Part shown: positions 7,395 to 14,649 of the stretch, piece by piece
Position numbering within the stretch: the first letter of the stretch is position 1
How the letters are laid out: each line of letters begins with the position of its first letter
NCBI GenBank assembly: GCA_036566745.1
Contig: DATCVR010000278.1
Span: 1 to 16,543, forward strand
Source: DATCVR01 sp036566745
GTDB lineage: Bacteria > Actinomycetota > Actinomycetes > Jiangellales > Jiangellaceae
Length of the DNA: 16,543 nucleotides
Direction of reading: 5' to 3'
Made by a program: the position numbers and the translations under genes
The notes under the pieces: generated by a model
Seen by the model: the letters and a program-made list of their open reading frames with translations, nothing else
What the model was told of the DNA's origin: nothing
Databases searched by the model: none

Positions 7395-9212
7395 GTGACC
7401 GCGATCCAGCAGAAGCTTCTGCCGACACTCGACTTCCTGTTGTTCGACTGGCTGGACCTCGGGGACCTGCTCACCCGGCCGCGGTTCGCTGACCACTCGA
7501 GCGAGACGTGCCGCGAGCTGCTGGAGGGAGCTTCTGGCGTCGCCGGCCGATTCTTCGAACCGGCGAACCGGCTCAGCGACGTCGAGGAGCCGTACGTCGA
7601 CGCTGCGGGCGAGGTGGCTTTACCTCAAGCCACCCACCGTGCGTTCGCCGCCTACCGTGACTTCGGCGTAATGGGCGCGAGCCATGACCATGCCGTCGGC
7701 GGTGCACAGCTGCCGCGCCTGGCGGAGCTGGCCGTCCGTGTCGTCTTCTCGGCCGCGGCGCCCAACCTCCTACCCACCCTGCTTAGCGAGGCCAACGCCT
7801 CGCTCATCGTGGAGCACGGGACCGACGCCCAGCGCGAGGCCTTCGCAGTCCCGCAGATTGAGTCGCGCTTCACCGGAACAATGGCGATGTCGGAGTCCCA
7901 GGCCGGCTCGTCGCTGGCGGACATCACCACCCGCGCGACGCCAGACGGCGCCGGGGCCGAGCTCGATCCGCTCGGAGCGCGCTACCGGCTTGTGGGAGAC
8001 AAGATGTGGATCAGCGGGGCAGAGCACACCTTGGCGGACAACATCGTCCACCTGGTTCTTGCTAAGATCCCCGCGGCCGATGGGACGATCGCCGCGACGA
8101 CCTCTGCGCTCTCCCTGTTCATCGTGCCGAAGTTTCTCGTCGACGGTGACGGCGGCGAGCCCGAGCGAAACGATGTACGGCTGGTCAGCCTCAATCACAA
8201 GCTCGGCAACCGCGGGATCCCCAACACCGCGCTTGCGTTCGGCCGGGGGGACGGTCCTCGTGGCGGGAAGGGCGCGATCGGCTACCTCGTCGGTCGACCA
8301 GGTGAGGGCCTTGCGCAGATGTTCCACATGATGAATGCGGCGCGTGCGGAGATCGGCATCCTCGCGGCCGCGGTCGGCTTCGCCGGCTTCGCGGTGTCAC
8401 TCGACTACGCCCAGGGGCGTCGGCAGGGACGGCGCCGTGGCGCTTGCTCCACGGATCCGGTGCCGATCGTCCAGCACGCCGACGTGAAGAGGATGTTGCT
8501 GGCCCAGAAGGCGTACGCCGAGGGCGGCATCGCCCTCGCCCTTCTGGTAGCGCGGCTGCTCGACGAGCAGCGGACCGGGCTCTCCGATGCGGCAGCGAAT
8601 GCCACGGACCTGCTGGAGATCCTCACCCCGATCCTCAAGAGCTGGCCGAGCGAGTGGTGCCTGGAGGGCAACAGTCTCGCGATTCAGGTCCTTGGCGGCG
8701 CGGGCTACACCCGTGACTACCCGGTGGAGCAGTACTGGCGCGACCAGCGGCTGAACATGATCCATGAAGGGACCCACGGCGTGCAGGCGATGGACCTGTT
8801 GGGGCGCAAGGTCCGCCAGCGGAACGGCGCCTCGATGACGGCCCTTGAGGATCGGATCGCCCGGACTGTCGCCGCCGCCAATGCAGCCGGGCTGGGTACG
8901 GAGGCAGCCGCCCTGATCCGGGTCTGGGCCCGCGTGCGCGAGGCGACGGAGCGGGCCTGGTCAGTCGATGACGCCGGCGCGGCGCTGGCCAACGCGACGC
9001 CGTACCTGCAGGCCTTCGGACACGTCGTGCTGGCCTGGGTGCATCTCGACCTCGCCGTGGCTGCGACGTCTTCGGGGCACGGCGAGGCGGCCGGCAGGCT
9101 CGCGACGGCCCACTACTTCTTCGCCTATGAGCTGCCACGGGTCGACGGCTGGCTGACCGCCGTCATCGACCGGGAGATGCTCTGCCGCGACCTCGACCCG
9201 GCCGTACTCTGA
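7395..9212 (+). CDS. Large acyl-CoA dehydrogenase (DmdC-like, about 600 residues)
   Basis: A GTG at 7395 with GAAAGG at 7381-7386 gives a 605-residue protein, the usual size of the DmdC/FadE5-like acyl-CoA dehydrogenases. The in-frame ATG at 7308 lies inside the ATPase gene and is rejected. GTMAMSESQAGSSLADI (about 160-176) is the flavin/substrate loop. MWISGAEHTLADNIVHLVLAKIP and LFIVPKFLVDGDGG are hallmarks of this subfamily. MFHMMNAARAEIGI, then QHADVKRMLLAQKA, lie in the helical domain. MIHEGTHGVQAMDLLGRK contains Glu458, aligned with the catalytic base of the common YEGT motif. A C-terminal helical extension (about 475-605) follows. It should introduce an alpha-beta double bond into the acyl-CoA and pass electrons to ETF. 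It sits 22 nt after the importer operon. The exact acyl substrate is unknown. Confidence 0.9.
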   Translation: MTAIQQKLLPTLDFLLFDWLDLGDLLTRPRFADHSSETCRELLEGASGVAGRFFEPANRLSDVEEPYVDAAGEVALPQATHRAFAAYRDFGVMGASHDHAVGGAQLPRLAELAVRVVFSAAAPNLLPTLLSEANASLIVEHGTDAQREAFAVPQIESRFTGTMAMSESQAGSSLADITTRATPDGAGAELDPLGARYRLVGDKMWISGAEHTLADNIVHLVLAKIPAADGTIAATTSALSLFIVPKFLVDGDGGEPERNDVRLVSLNHKLGNRGIPNTALAFGRGDGPRGGKGAIGYLVGRPGEGLAQMFHMMNAARAEIGILAAAVGFAGFAVSLDYAQGRRQGRRRGACSTDPVPIVQHADVKRMLLAQKAYAEGGIALALLVARLLDEQRTGLSDAAANATDLLEILTPILKSWPSEWCLEGNSLAIQVLGGAGYTRDYPVEQYWRDQRLNMIHEGTHGVQAMDLLGRKVRQRNGASMTALEDRIARTVAAANAAGLGTEAAALIRVWARVREATERAWSVDDAGAALANATPYLQAFGHVVLAWVHLDLAVAATSSGHGEAAGRLATAHYFFAYELPRVDGWLTAVIDREMLCRDLDPAVL

Positions 9213-9214
9213 GG

Positions 9215-9232
9215 GCGCGACAGTCGTGGCGC
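9215..9232. terminator. Short hairpin between convergent genes, possible terminator
   Basis: GCGCGAC (9215-9221) and GTGGCGC (9226-9232) pair at six of seven positions around a 4-nt loop, in the 22-nt gap where the acyl-CoA dehydrogenase (+) and tetR2 (-) converge. No T tract is present on either strand. The position suggests a bidirectional terminator, but the stem is short. Confidence 0.3.
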
Positions 9233-9234
9233 GA

Positions 9235-9954
9235 TCAGCCGTCGCTGTCGAGGGAGGTGAGCGACGGCAGAACGGCCTCGAGCCGCTCGGTGTGGAACCG
9301 GATCGAGCGTGCGTGGTACTCGGCTTGGTCCGCAGGACTCTGGCTGCGCGGCGTCGCCGTGGGACTGGCGCCGTCGCTGCTCCGCAGCATGCCCCGGAGC
9401 AACAGGTCGATGAACGTGTCCGCGACGTCCTCGGGGCTCTTCGGGCCGTCCGGTGTGTACCACTGCCAGAGCCAGTTGCACATGCCGTCGATCGCGAATG
9501 CGATGATCTTCTCGTCGCGCGCCTCGAACTCACCCTCGGTTACGCCTTGGTGGAGGATCGTCTTGAGAACCTTGTCGCTCTGCCGCTTGAGCTTGCGGAA
9601 TTCGGAGCGGATGTCCGCCGGGAACTCCGACTCTGACGAGTAGGTCAGGCTGTAGAGGTCGAGGTTGTTCGCCACTGAGGCGACGTGGTACTTCACGTAG
9701 GCCCGCAGTTGGTCGGTTGCCGTACCGGACCCGGACACGAGCGCGCGGACGCTCTCGAACTCCTGCGTGATCCAGTCGCCCACGACCTGGCGCAGCAGGT
9801 CGTCGCGGCCGCGGAAGTAGTGGTAGAGCGCGCCCTTGGTGAGGCCGACCTCGTCGGCGATCGCCTGCAGGGAGACGCCCCGGATCCCGTTCTCCTTGAA
9901 GAGCCGGGTGGCTGCCCGGATGACTTCGTCGCGCACCATCGCCCGCCGGACCAT
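9235..9954 (-). CDS. TetR-family transcriptional regulator (TetR2), paralog of TetR1
   Basis: This 239-residue TetR protein is read on the minus strand. I chose the ATG at 9954-9952 because AGGAGG lies seven bases upstream on the coding strand and because the N-terminal length then equals that of TetR1; the frame remains open upstream to 10050. The HTH reads SLQAIADEVGLTKGALYHYF, nearly the same as TetR1 in the recognition helix. The ligand domain shares KYHVASVANNLDLYSL and FAIDGMCNWLWQWY with its paralog. It is divergent from the thiolase operon and convergent with the acyl-CoA dehydrogenase. Array B lies in the divergent region, so it probably represses itself and the thiolase operon. Its paralogy with TetR1 suggests a duplicated regulator with shared DNA targets and perhaps a different effector. 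The effector is unknown. Confidence 0.93.
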   Translation of the reverse strand: MVRRAMVRDEVIRAATRLFKENGIRGVSLQAIADEVGLTKGALYHYFRGRDDLLRQVVGDWITQEFESVRALVSGSGTATDQLRAYVKYHVASVANNLDLYSLTYSSESEFPADIRSEFRKLKRQSDKVLKTILHQGVTEGEFEARDEKIIAFAIDGMCNWLWQWYTPDGPKSPEDVADTFIDLLLRGMLRSSDGASPTATPRSQSPADQAEYHARSIRFHTERLEAVLPSLTSLDSDG

Positions 9955-10057
9955 GCTCTCGCCTCCTCGCCGCACTCGATTTCGTTGCAGCACGGATCCT
10001 AGCCGCGCGTGGGAGCGATCGTCGGAGGCAGGTGAGTCGCAGCGCAACATTCCAGAA

Positions 10058-10083
10058 GGTCAAATTATTGACCGCAAGGTCGA
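10058..10083. promoter_or_regulatory. Operator array B, tetR2-thiolase divergent region
   Basis: Three half-sites alternate every 10 bp: GGTCAA (10058-10063), TTGACC (10068-10073) and GGTCGA (10078-10083). The first two form a perfect inverted repeat whose minus-strand form, GGTCAATAATTTGACC, matches the core of array A at 15 of 16 bases. The promoters are less clear here. TTGACC at 10068 could be a -35 box for the thiolase operon, giving a nearly leaderless mRNA. On the minus strand, AATAAT inside the core could act as a -10 for tetR2. The operator position suits control of both directions. Confidence 0.75.
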
Positions 10084-10104
10084 TTTGATGTCAGGATGCC
10101 GCCC

Positions 10105-11310
10105 ATGACCAATCGAGAAGCGGCCATCGTCGGTGTGGCCCGTACGCCCATCGGCAAGGCCTACCGCGGTGCCTTCAACAACACGTCCGGCCAGGAGTTG
10201 GCTGGCCACGCGATCCGCCACGCGCTCGAGCGCGCCGGCATCGAGGGTGGTGAGGTGGAGGACGTGCTGGTTGGCTGTGCGATGCAGCAGGGGACGACGG
10301 GCTTCAATGTCGCGCGCCAGGCTGCGCTACGGGCCGGTCTGCCGGTCACCGTCCCCGGTTCGACTATCGACCGCCAGTGCGCTTCGTCGTTGATGGCGGT
10401 CGGGGCTGCGGCGCGGCAGATCGTTCACGAGCAGATGGCGGTAACGATCGGCGGCGGCGTCGAGTCGATCTCCCTGGTCCAGAACGAGCACTACAACGGT
10501 CATCGCGCGGCCGATCCGTGGCTGGAGGTGCATCGTCCGGACGTCTACTGGTCGATGCTGCAGACCGCGGAGACCGTCGCGGAGCGCTACGGCATCACAC
10601 GCGAGGCCCAGGATCTCATGGGTCTCCAGTCGCAGCAGCGCGCGATCGCCGCGGTCGAGGCTGGCCGCTACGACGCGGAGATCGCCCCCATCACCGTCAC
10701 CACCCTGTCCCGTGACAAGGCGACGGGTGAGGTCTCGGAGAAAGAGGTCACTCTCTCGTATGACGAGGGGATCCGCGCCACCACGGCCGAGTCGCTCGCT
10801 GGCCTGAAGCCGGTGATGGCGCCCGGCGCGGCGAGCGAGGTGCCCAGCGTGACCGCCGGCAACGCCTCTCAGCTTTCCGATGGCGCGGCCGCGCTGGTGC
10901 TGATGGAGGGCGCGGCCGCCCAGCGGCGGGGCATCGCGCCCCTCGGCTACTACCGCGGCATGGCGGTGACCGGCTGTTCACCCGACGAGATGGGCATCGG
11001 TCCGGTCACTGCCATCCCTCGCCTGCTCGAAAATCACGGGCTCACGGTCGACGACATCGGACTGTGGGAGCTGAACGAGGCGTTCGCATCCCAGGCCGTC
11101 TACTGCCGGGACTTCCTCGGCATCGACCCCGAGAAGATGAACGTGGACGGCGGCGCCATCGCCGTCGGCCACCCGTACGGCATGACCGGGGCGCGCCTCG
11201 TCGGGCACGCCCTCATCGAGGGTCGACGCCGCGACGTGCAGTGGGCCGTGGTGTCGATGTGCATCGGCGGCGGCATGGGTGCGGCCGCTCTGTTCGAGGT
11301 GGCCCGATGA
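10105..11310 (+). CDS. Thiolase (acetyl-CoA acyltransferase family)
   Basis: This 401-residue thiolase would cleave a 3-ketoacyl-CoA with CoA to give acetyl-CoA (or propionyl-CoA) and a shortened acyl-CoA. I favour ATG 10105, with AGGA at 10093-10096, over the in-frame ATG 10096, which lacks a ribosome site. VGVARTPIGKAYRGAF is the normal N-terminus. The nucleophile is Cys92 in STIDRQCASS, NEAFA is the usual motif, His356 sits in GHPYGMTGARL and the second Cys is Cys386 in MCIGGGMGAA, so all catalytic residues are present. It is the first gene of an operon with an SDR (ATGA overlap) and a MaoC hydratase, which together supply the last three steps of a beta-oxidation turn. A degradative role fits the context better than a biosynthetic one. 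Confidence 0.93.
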   Translation: MTNREAAIVGVARTPIGKAYRGAFNNTSGQELAGHAIRHALERAGIEGGEVEDVLVGCAMQQGTTGFNVARQAALRAGLPVTVPGSTIDRQCASSLMAVGAAARQIVHEQMAVTIGGGVESISLVQNEHYNGHRAADPWLEVHRPDVYWSMLQTAETVAERYGITREAQDLMGLQSQQRAIAAVEAGRYDAEIAPITVTTLSRDKATGEVSEKEVTLSYDEGIRATTAESLAGLKPVMAPGAASEVPSVTAGNASQLSDGAAALVLMEGAAAQRRGIAPLGYYRGMAVTGCSPDEMGIGPVTAIPRLLENHGLTVDDIGLWELNEAFASQAVYCRDFLGIDPEKMNVDGGAIAVGHPYGMTGARLVGHALIEGRRRDVQWAVVSMCIGGGMGAAALFEVAR

Positions 11311-12062
11311 GCATCGCGGCGCCAGCGCGGAACCTGACCTTCGACTTCGCTGGTCAAACCGCCGTCGTCACCGGAGCGGGCCGTGGCGTCGGCCTCGCGA
11401 TCGCGCGCCAGTTCGTCGACGCGGGGGCGACCGTCGTGATCGTCGACATGGACGAGGCGGTCCTCCGCGTCGCGGCCGAGGAGATCGGCGCTGTTCCGGT
11501 CGTCGCCGATGTTGCCGATCGCACGCAGGTCGACCGGGTCGTCGAGGTCGCCCTGGAGCGGACCGGCCGCGTCGACGTCCTAGTCAACAACGCCGGCGTC
11601 CTGCGGGACCGGCGGGTCTGGAAGCTCAGTGTCGACGACTGGGACACCGTGCTGGGCGTACACCTGACTGGCACGTTCCACTTCACCCAGGCGTGCGTGC
11701 CCACCTTTCGCGCCCAGGGACACGGCCGGATCGTCAACGTCACGTCGTACACCGGTCTGCACGGCAACGTGGGGCAGTCCAACTACGCGGCGGCCAAGGC
11801 CGGCATCATCGGCTTCACCAAGGCGACGGCGAAGGAACTCGCGTCGTTCGGCGTGACGGTTAACGCGATCTCGCCGAACGCGGAGACGCGAATGATCGAC
11901 TCGATCCCTGCTGACGTACGGACCTCGATCGAGGCGGCCATCCCGATGGGACGCTTCGGCGAGGCCGGTGAGATGGCCGTCGCGGTCGCCTTCCTGGCGT
12001 CCGCCGAAGCGGGCTACGTCACCGGCGTCGTACTGCCGGTCGACGGCGGACTGGCGATGTGA
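11307..12062 (+). CDS. FabG-like SDR, likely NAD-dependent 3-hydroxyacyl-CoA dehydrogenase
   Basis: This 251-residue classical SDR starts within the ATGA overlap at 11307-11310; the frame is open further upstream inside the thiolase gene, but without coding meaning. TGAGRGVG lies at 22-29, Asp47 ends the second beta strand (IVDMD), NNAG lies at 94-97, and the catalytic Ser147, Tyr160 and Lys164 (YAAAK) have normal spacing. The Asp after the second strand usually selects NAD(H), which suits an oxidative step. The C-terminal TGVVLPVDGGLAM is typical of FabG-like enzymes. Between a thiolase and a MaoC hydratase, the simplest role is oxidation of the (R)-3-hydroxyacyl-CoA made by MaoC to the 3-ketoacyl-CoA cleaved by the thiolase. 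The stereochemistry and substrate are inferred. Confidence 0.92.
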   Translation: MSIAAPARNLTFDFAGQTAVVTGAGRGVGLAIARQFVDAGATVVIVDMDEAVLRVAAEEIGAVPVVADVADRTQVDRVVEVALERTGRVDVLVNNAGVLRDRRVWKLSVDDWDTVLGVHLTGTFHFTQACVPTFRAQGHGRIVNVTSYTGLHGNVGQSNYAAAKAGIIGFTKATAKELASFGVTVNAISPNAETRMIDSIPADVRTSIEAAIPMGRFGEAGEMAVAVAFLASAEAGYVTGVVLPVDGGLAM

Positions 12063-12063
12063 C

Positions 12064-12516
12064 ATGAGGACCTTCCATGGCATCGACGAGCTGCGCGCCG
12101 CACTCGGCACCCATCTGGGTCACTCGGAGTGGAAGCGGGTCTCCGCGGAGGACGTCGACGCGTTCGCGACTCTCACCGGTGACCGGCAGTGGATCCACGT
12201 CGACGCCGAGAGGGCGGCGGCAGGCCCCTTCGGGACCAGGATCGCGCACGGCTTCCTTACCGTCTCGCACGTCCCGCTCTTCATGAACGACGTCCTCGAC
12301 ATCCGCGGCGTCGGGATGCTCGTGAACTACGGATCCGACCGCGTGCGCTTCCTCAGTCCGGTGCCCACGGGCTCCCGGTTGCGTGGGGGAGTCGAGCTCA
12401 CATCACTCACCCATATGGCCAGTGGCCACCGGCTGGGCGCGCGGGTGACCATCGAGATCGAGGGTGCTCACAAGCCGGCGTGCGTCGCCGACACGATCAC
12501 TCTGATCGTGACGTGA
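12064..12516 (+). CDS. MaoC-like (R)-specific enoyl-CoA hydratase
   Basis: This 150-residue single hot-dog protein belongs to the MaoC/PhaJ family. The start lies two bases after the SDR stop; the frame is open upstream, but ATG 12064 gives the usual family length and opening (MRTFHGIDELRAALG). FATLTGDRQWIHVDAERA contains the catalytic pair Asp40 and His45 of the hydratase-2 motif, followed by GPFGTRIAHGFLTVS. YGSDRVRFLSPVPTGSRL is the conserved middle strand. It should hydrate a trans-2-enoyl-CoA, giving an (R)-3-hydroxyacyl-CoA for the adjacent SDR. No crotonase-type hydratase is present in the window, so this is the likely hydration step of the pathway. Length and motifs agree well with active single-domain members. 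Confidence 0.92.
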   Translation: MRTFHGIDELRAALGTHLGHSEWKRVSAEDVDAFATLTGDRQWIHVDAERAAAGPFGTRIAHGFLTVSHVPLFMNDVLDIRGVGMLVNYGSDRVRFLSPVPTGSRLRGGVELTSLTHMASGHRLGARVTIEIEGAHKPACVADTITLIVT

Positions 12517-12524
12517 TCTCGGGC

Positions 12525-12553
12525 TTGACAGGGTGTGGCGCAGACCACATGAT
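12525..12553 (+). promoter_or_regulatory. Predicted promoter of the flavoprotein-hydrolase operon
   Basis: TTGACA (12525-12530), a perfect -35 hexamer, is followed after 17 bases by CATGAT (12548-12553), a 4-of-6 match to the -10 box. Initiation would fall near 12560, inside operator array C, giving a 5' leader of about 45 bases before the flavoprotein ATG. Confidence 0.55.
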
Positions 12554-12587
12554 GACCATAGGGTCAAAAGTTTGAACCGATGGTCGG
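12552..12587 (+). promoter_or_regulatory. Operator array C, upstream of the flavoprotein gene
   Basis: Four half-sites alternate every 10 bp: ATGACC (12552-12557), GGTCAA (12562-12567), TTGAAC (12572-12577) and GGTCGG (12582-12587), all with 4-base gaps. The sites are less perfect than in arrays A and B, but the period and alternation are the same. The array overlaps the predicted -10 and start site, where a bound repressor would block initiation. Confidence 0.65.
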
Positions 12588-12605
12588 TTCGGTGACGGAG
12601 GAATC

Positions 12606-14597
12606 ATGGAGAAGTACGCCTCGTTGTGGCAGCCGCTGCAGATCGGCTCGATCACGCTGAAGAACCGCGTGGTCGTCACCGCGCATGCACTGCAGTACGC
12701 CGAGAACAACCTCATGACGCAGCAGAGTGTCGACTACTATGAGGAGCGGGCGCGGGGTGGAGCTGGCCTGATCCTGACGGAGGCCCAGGCTGTGCACCCG
12801 ACCAGCCGCGGGCTGGCGCTGCGAACGACCCAGGGCTGGCCGGCCGAGGTCGTCCCGGTGTACCGACGCCTCGCGGATGCCGTCCATCGGCACGGTGCGA
12901 AGGTCTTCGTGGACCTGTCGCACTTCGGTGTTGAGGACCACAACACGATGCATCTCGACAACTGGCGTGCGCTCTGGAGTGCGTCGGGCCTCCCGTCGGC
13001 GACGTACGGCGAGATCGGGCGGGCCATGACCCGCCACGACATCGCGGAACTCGTCGCCGGGTTCGCGCGCAGTGCGGCGAACGCCCAGGAGGGCGGCCTC
13101 GACGGTGCGGAAGTGCATGCCGCCCACGGTTACCTGCTCTGCAGCTTCCTCTCTCCACTCACAAACCTGCGCACGGACGAGTACGGCGGCAGCACCGAAA
13201 ATCGGTGCCGCATCGTCCTCGAGTGCGCGCGTGCCGTGCGGGAGCAGTGCGGGCCCGACTTCCCGGTCGGTGTCCGCATCTCCCTGGTGGAGGGAGTCCC
13301 GGGCGGGATCGACGAGGAGGAGGGGGAGCGGATCACCCAGATCCTCGCCGACAGCGGGCTGTTCAACTACCTCAGCATCAGTGCCGGCAACGCCTCGACC
13401 TTCGACCAGGTCGTGTCGCCGATGAGCCTGCCGGGCGCCCGACTCGTCGACCTCGCAGCCCGCGCCAAGAAGGTCGCCAACGGCCTTCCCGTGCTCACGG
13501 CCAACGGCATCACCGACCTCTCGATCGCAGCCGAGATCATCGACTCTGGCAAAGCCGATCTGGTCGCGATGACTCGGGCGCACATCGCCGATCCGCATTT
13601 GGTCAGCAAGGCCCGGTCCGGCCGCGAGGGCGAGATCCGCCACTGCGTCAGCGCCAACCAAGGCTGCATCAACCGGATGGCCAAGGGCTGGTCCCTCACC
13701 TGCACCCAGAACCCCGCGGCCGGCCGGGAGAGCACCCTCGGCACCGGGACCCTGACGACGCCGGAAACACCGCGCCGCGTCGTGGTCGTCGGGGGAGGCC
13801 CTGCCGGGATGCGGGCTGCCGAGGTGGCTGCGTCACGTGGCCACCAAGTGACGCTGCTCGAGCGAGAGGAGCAGCTCGGCGGCCAGATCCGGTACGCCGC
13901 TCGCCTGGCCACCCGCGGACGCTGGACCGTGATGATCAAGGACATGGAGCGTGCCCTTGTGCGTCACGGTGTCGACGTCCGCACCGGCGTTGACGCGACA
14001 GTCGATGACGTACGCGCGTTGAAGCCCGACCACGTCATCGTGGCGACCGGCTCGCGGTGGCGGACCGACGGGTTCTCGGCCAAGCTCGCTGCACGGCCCG
14101 GGATCCCGGGCCTCGACCAGGTGCGGGTGCTGGACCCGATCCAGGCCATCTCGTCGCCCGAGCTCTGCGGAGACCGAGTGCTGATCGTCGACGACATCGG
14201 CGACTACACCGCCTTGGGTCTTGCCGAGACGCTCGCCGACCAGGGCAAGCAGGTCGAGGTGATCGCGGCCTCGCTCTTCCTCGGCGAGAACATCCTGCTG
14301 ACGCTCGACGTCGGCCACCTCTACCCGCGGCTGCACGCGAAGGGCGTCACGCTCACCCCGCAGCACATCGTTGGCGAGGTCAACCAGGACGGCGCCGTCC
14401 TCACCCGCATCTGGGACGGCGTATCTCGCGTCCTGCCGGTCGACTCGATCGTCACCGTAATGCTGCGTGATCCCGAGACGACACACACCGCGGCCTTCCA
14501 GGAGGCCTTCGAGGTCACCGAGATCGGTGACTGCCTCGCACCGCGACGCGTCGACGAAGCGATCTACGAGGGCGAGATGGCCGGACGATCGGTCTGA
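12606..14597 (+). CDS. Old-yellow-enzyme/2,4-dienoyl-CoA-reductase-like flavoprotein with an incomplete Fe-S cysteine set
   Basis: This 663-residue protein has the layout of bacterial 2,4-dienoyl-CoA reductase and trimethylamine dehydrogenase: an N-terminal FMN TIM barrel (about 1-340), an Fe-S segment, then FAD- and NAD(P)-binding domains. GGAGGA at 12597-12602 precedes the ATG. The barrel shows LKNRVVVTAH, EVHAAHGYLLCSFLSP and DEYGGSTENR. The cluster region has Cys347, Cys354 and Cys366, but Ala350 stands where the second Cys of C-x2-C-x3-C-x11-C normally is. The C-terminal half has VVVVGGGPAGMRAAEVA (dinucleotide fold), LGGQIR and VIVATGS. It probably reduces a conjugated enoyl/dienoyl group or an enone on the pathway substrate. 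Whether an intact 4Fe-4S cluster forms is doubtful. It has its own promoter and operator array and is first of a two-gene operon. Confidence 0.9.
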   Translation: MEKYASLWQPLQIGSITLKNRVVVTAHALQYAENNLMTQQSVDYYEERARGGAGLILTEAQAVHPTSRGLALRTTQGWPAEVVPVYRRLADAVHRHGAKVFVDLSHFGVEDHNTMHLDNWRALWSASGLPSATYGEIGRAMTRHDIAELVAGFARSAANAQEGGLDGAEVHAAHGYLLCSFLSPLTNLRTDEYGGSTENRCRIVLECARAVREQCGPDFPVGVRISLVEGVPGGIDEEEGERITQILADSGLFNYLSISAGNASTFDQVVSPMSLPGARLVDLAARAKKVANGLPVLTANGITDLSIAAEIIDSGKADLVAMTRAHIADPHLVSKARSGREGEIRHCVSANQGCINRMAKGWSLTCTQNPAAGRESTLGTGTLTTPETPRRVVVVGGGPAGMRAAEVAASRGHQVTLLEREEQLGGQIRYAARLATRGRWTVMIKDMERALVRHGVDVRTGVDATVDDVRALKPDHVIVATGSRWRTDGFSAKLAARPGIPGLDQVRVLDPIQAISSPELCGDRVLIVDDIGDYTALGLAETLADQGKQVEVIAASLFLGENILLTLDVGHLYPRLHAKGVTLTPQHIVGEVNQDGAVLTRIWDGVSRVLPVDSIVTVMLRDPETTHTAAFQEAFEVTEIGDCLAPRRVDEAIYEGEMAGRSV

Positions 14598-14649
14598 TTC
14601 GTCGCTCTCCGCACCACCCACTTCTACGAGCAAAGGAACGGCAACAACG

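Noticed and set aside
10096..10104. Upstream ATG of the thiolase as the start
   Set aside because: It has no ribosome site, whereas ATG 10105 has AGGA at suitable spacing and gives the usual family N-terminus.
12564..13661. 365-codon minus-strand open frame
   Set aside because: It is antisense to the FMN barrel of the flavoprotein and resembles no family; high GC explains its length.
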